DNA of 8,054 nucleotides, from the NCBI GenBank assembly GCA_947476515.1, contig CANJQZ010000079.1:1-8054 (forward strand), given 5' to 3'. The translations under genes and the position numbers were made by a program. Below, one piece after another: positions 8,008 through 8,054 of the stretch. The notes below the pieces were generated by a model. It saw nothing but the letters and a program-made list of their open reading frames with translations. It made no database searches and was not told the DNA's origin. Origin of the DNA: Flavobacteriales bacterium (GTDB lineage: Bacteria > Bacteroidota > Bacteroidia > Flavobacteriales_D > Crocinitomicaceae). The stretch's first letter is position 1, and every line of letters begins with the position of its first letter.

Positions 8008-8015
8008 CAAAAATA
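8008..8015 (-). promoter_or_regulatory. Possible Bacteroidota -7 promoter element for ileS
   Basis: On the minus strand this reads TATTTTTG, an exact match to the TAnnTTTG consensus of the primary sigma factor in Bacteroidota, 13 bases upstream of the ileS ATG. The usual TTG at 17-19 bases upstream is absent; a TTG occurs at a spacing of 12 instead. Transcription from here would give a leader of only about ten bases. In AT-rich DNA such a match can arise by chance, so it is tentative. Confidence 0.25.
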
Positions 8016-8054
8016 GCAAGAATAAAACAATTTTTACTGCTTGTTGGTTGAAAA

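Noticed and set aside
7995..8054. T-box or other riboswitch controlling ileS
   Set aside because: The visible 60 bases are AT-rich with no specifier-stem, T-box sequence or terminator hairpin. Anything further upstream is outside the window.

Overview
This is an AT-rich chromosomal window with no RNA genes, mobile elements or repeat arrays. It probably comes from a member of the Bacteroidota. The evidence is indirect: start sites are preceded by A-rich sequence rather than Shine-Dalgarno motifs, the isoleucyl-tRNA synthetase is the long eukaryote-like type, the biotin carrier is a stand-alone two-domain acyl-CoA-carboxylase type, and an LpxH-like phosphoesterase is paired with a MurG-like glycosyltransferase. 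I cannot assign a genus.

The layout is two convergent transcription units that fill almost the whole window. On the plus strand (128-2008) a calcineurin-type metallophosphoesterase related to LpxH is followed after 3 bp by a GT-B fold glycosyltransferase; they are very likely co-transcribed and probably act in envelope glycolipid metabolism. On the minus strand (7994 down to 2005) lie ileS, then after 5 bp a biotin carboxyl carrier protein, then after 60 bp polyphosphate kinase ppk1. The two units meet tail to tail and share a 4-bp palindromic TTAA that holds both stop codons, so there is no room for an intergenic terminator.

The genes are mostly core functions: isoleucine charging of tRNA, a biotin carrier for an acyl-CoA carboxylase whose other subunits are outside the window, and polyphosphate synthesis. 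I see no new defence, mobile or RNA-based system. Two observations deserve follow-up. The IleRS has GIHH in place of the HIGH signature, a swap linked to very strong mupirocin resistance in IleRS2 enzymes. The LpxH-like protein has a GNHDE motif where true LpxH has GNRD, which makes its substrate uncertain and draws attention to its glycosyltransferase partner.

The stretches outside genes are short: 1-127, 971-973, 4033-4092, 4561-4565 and 7995-8054.
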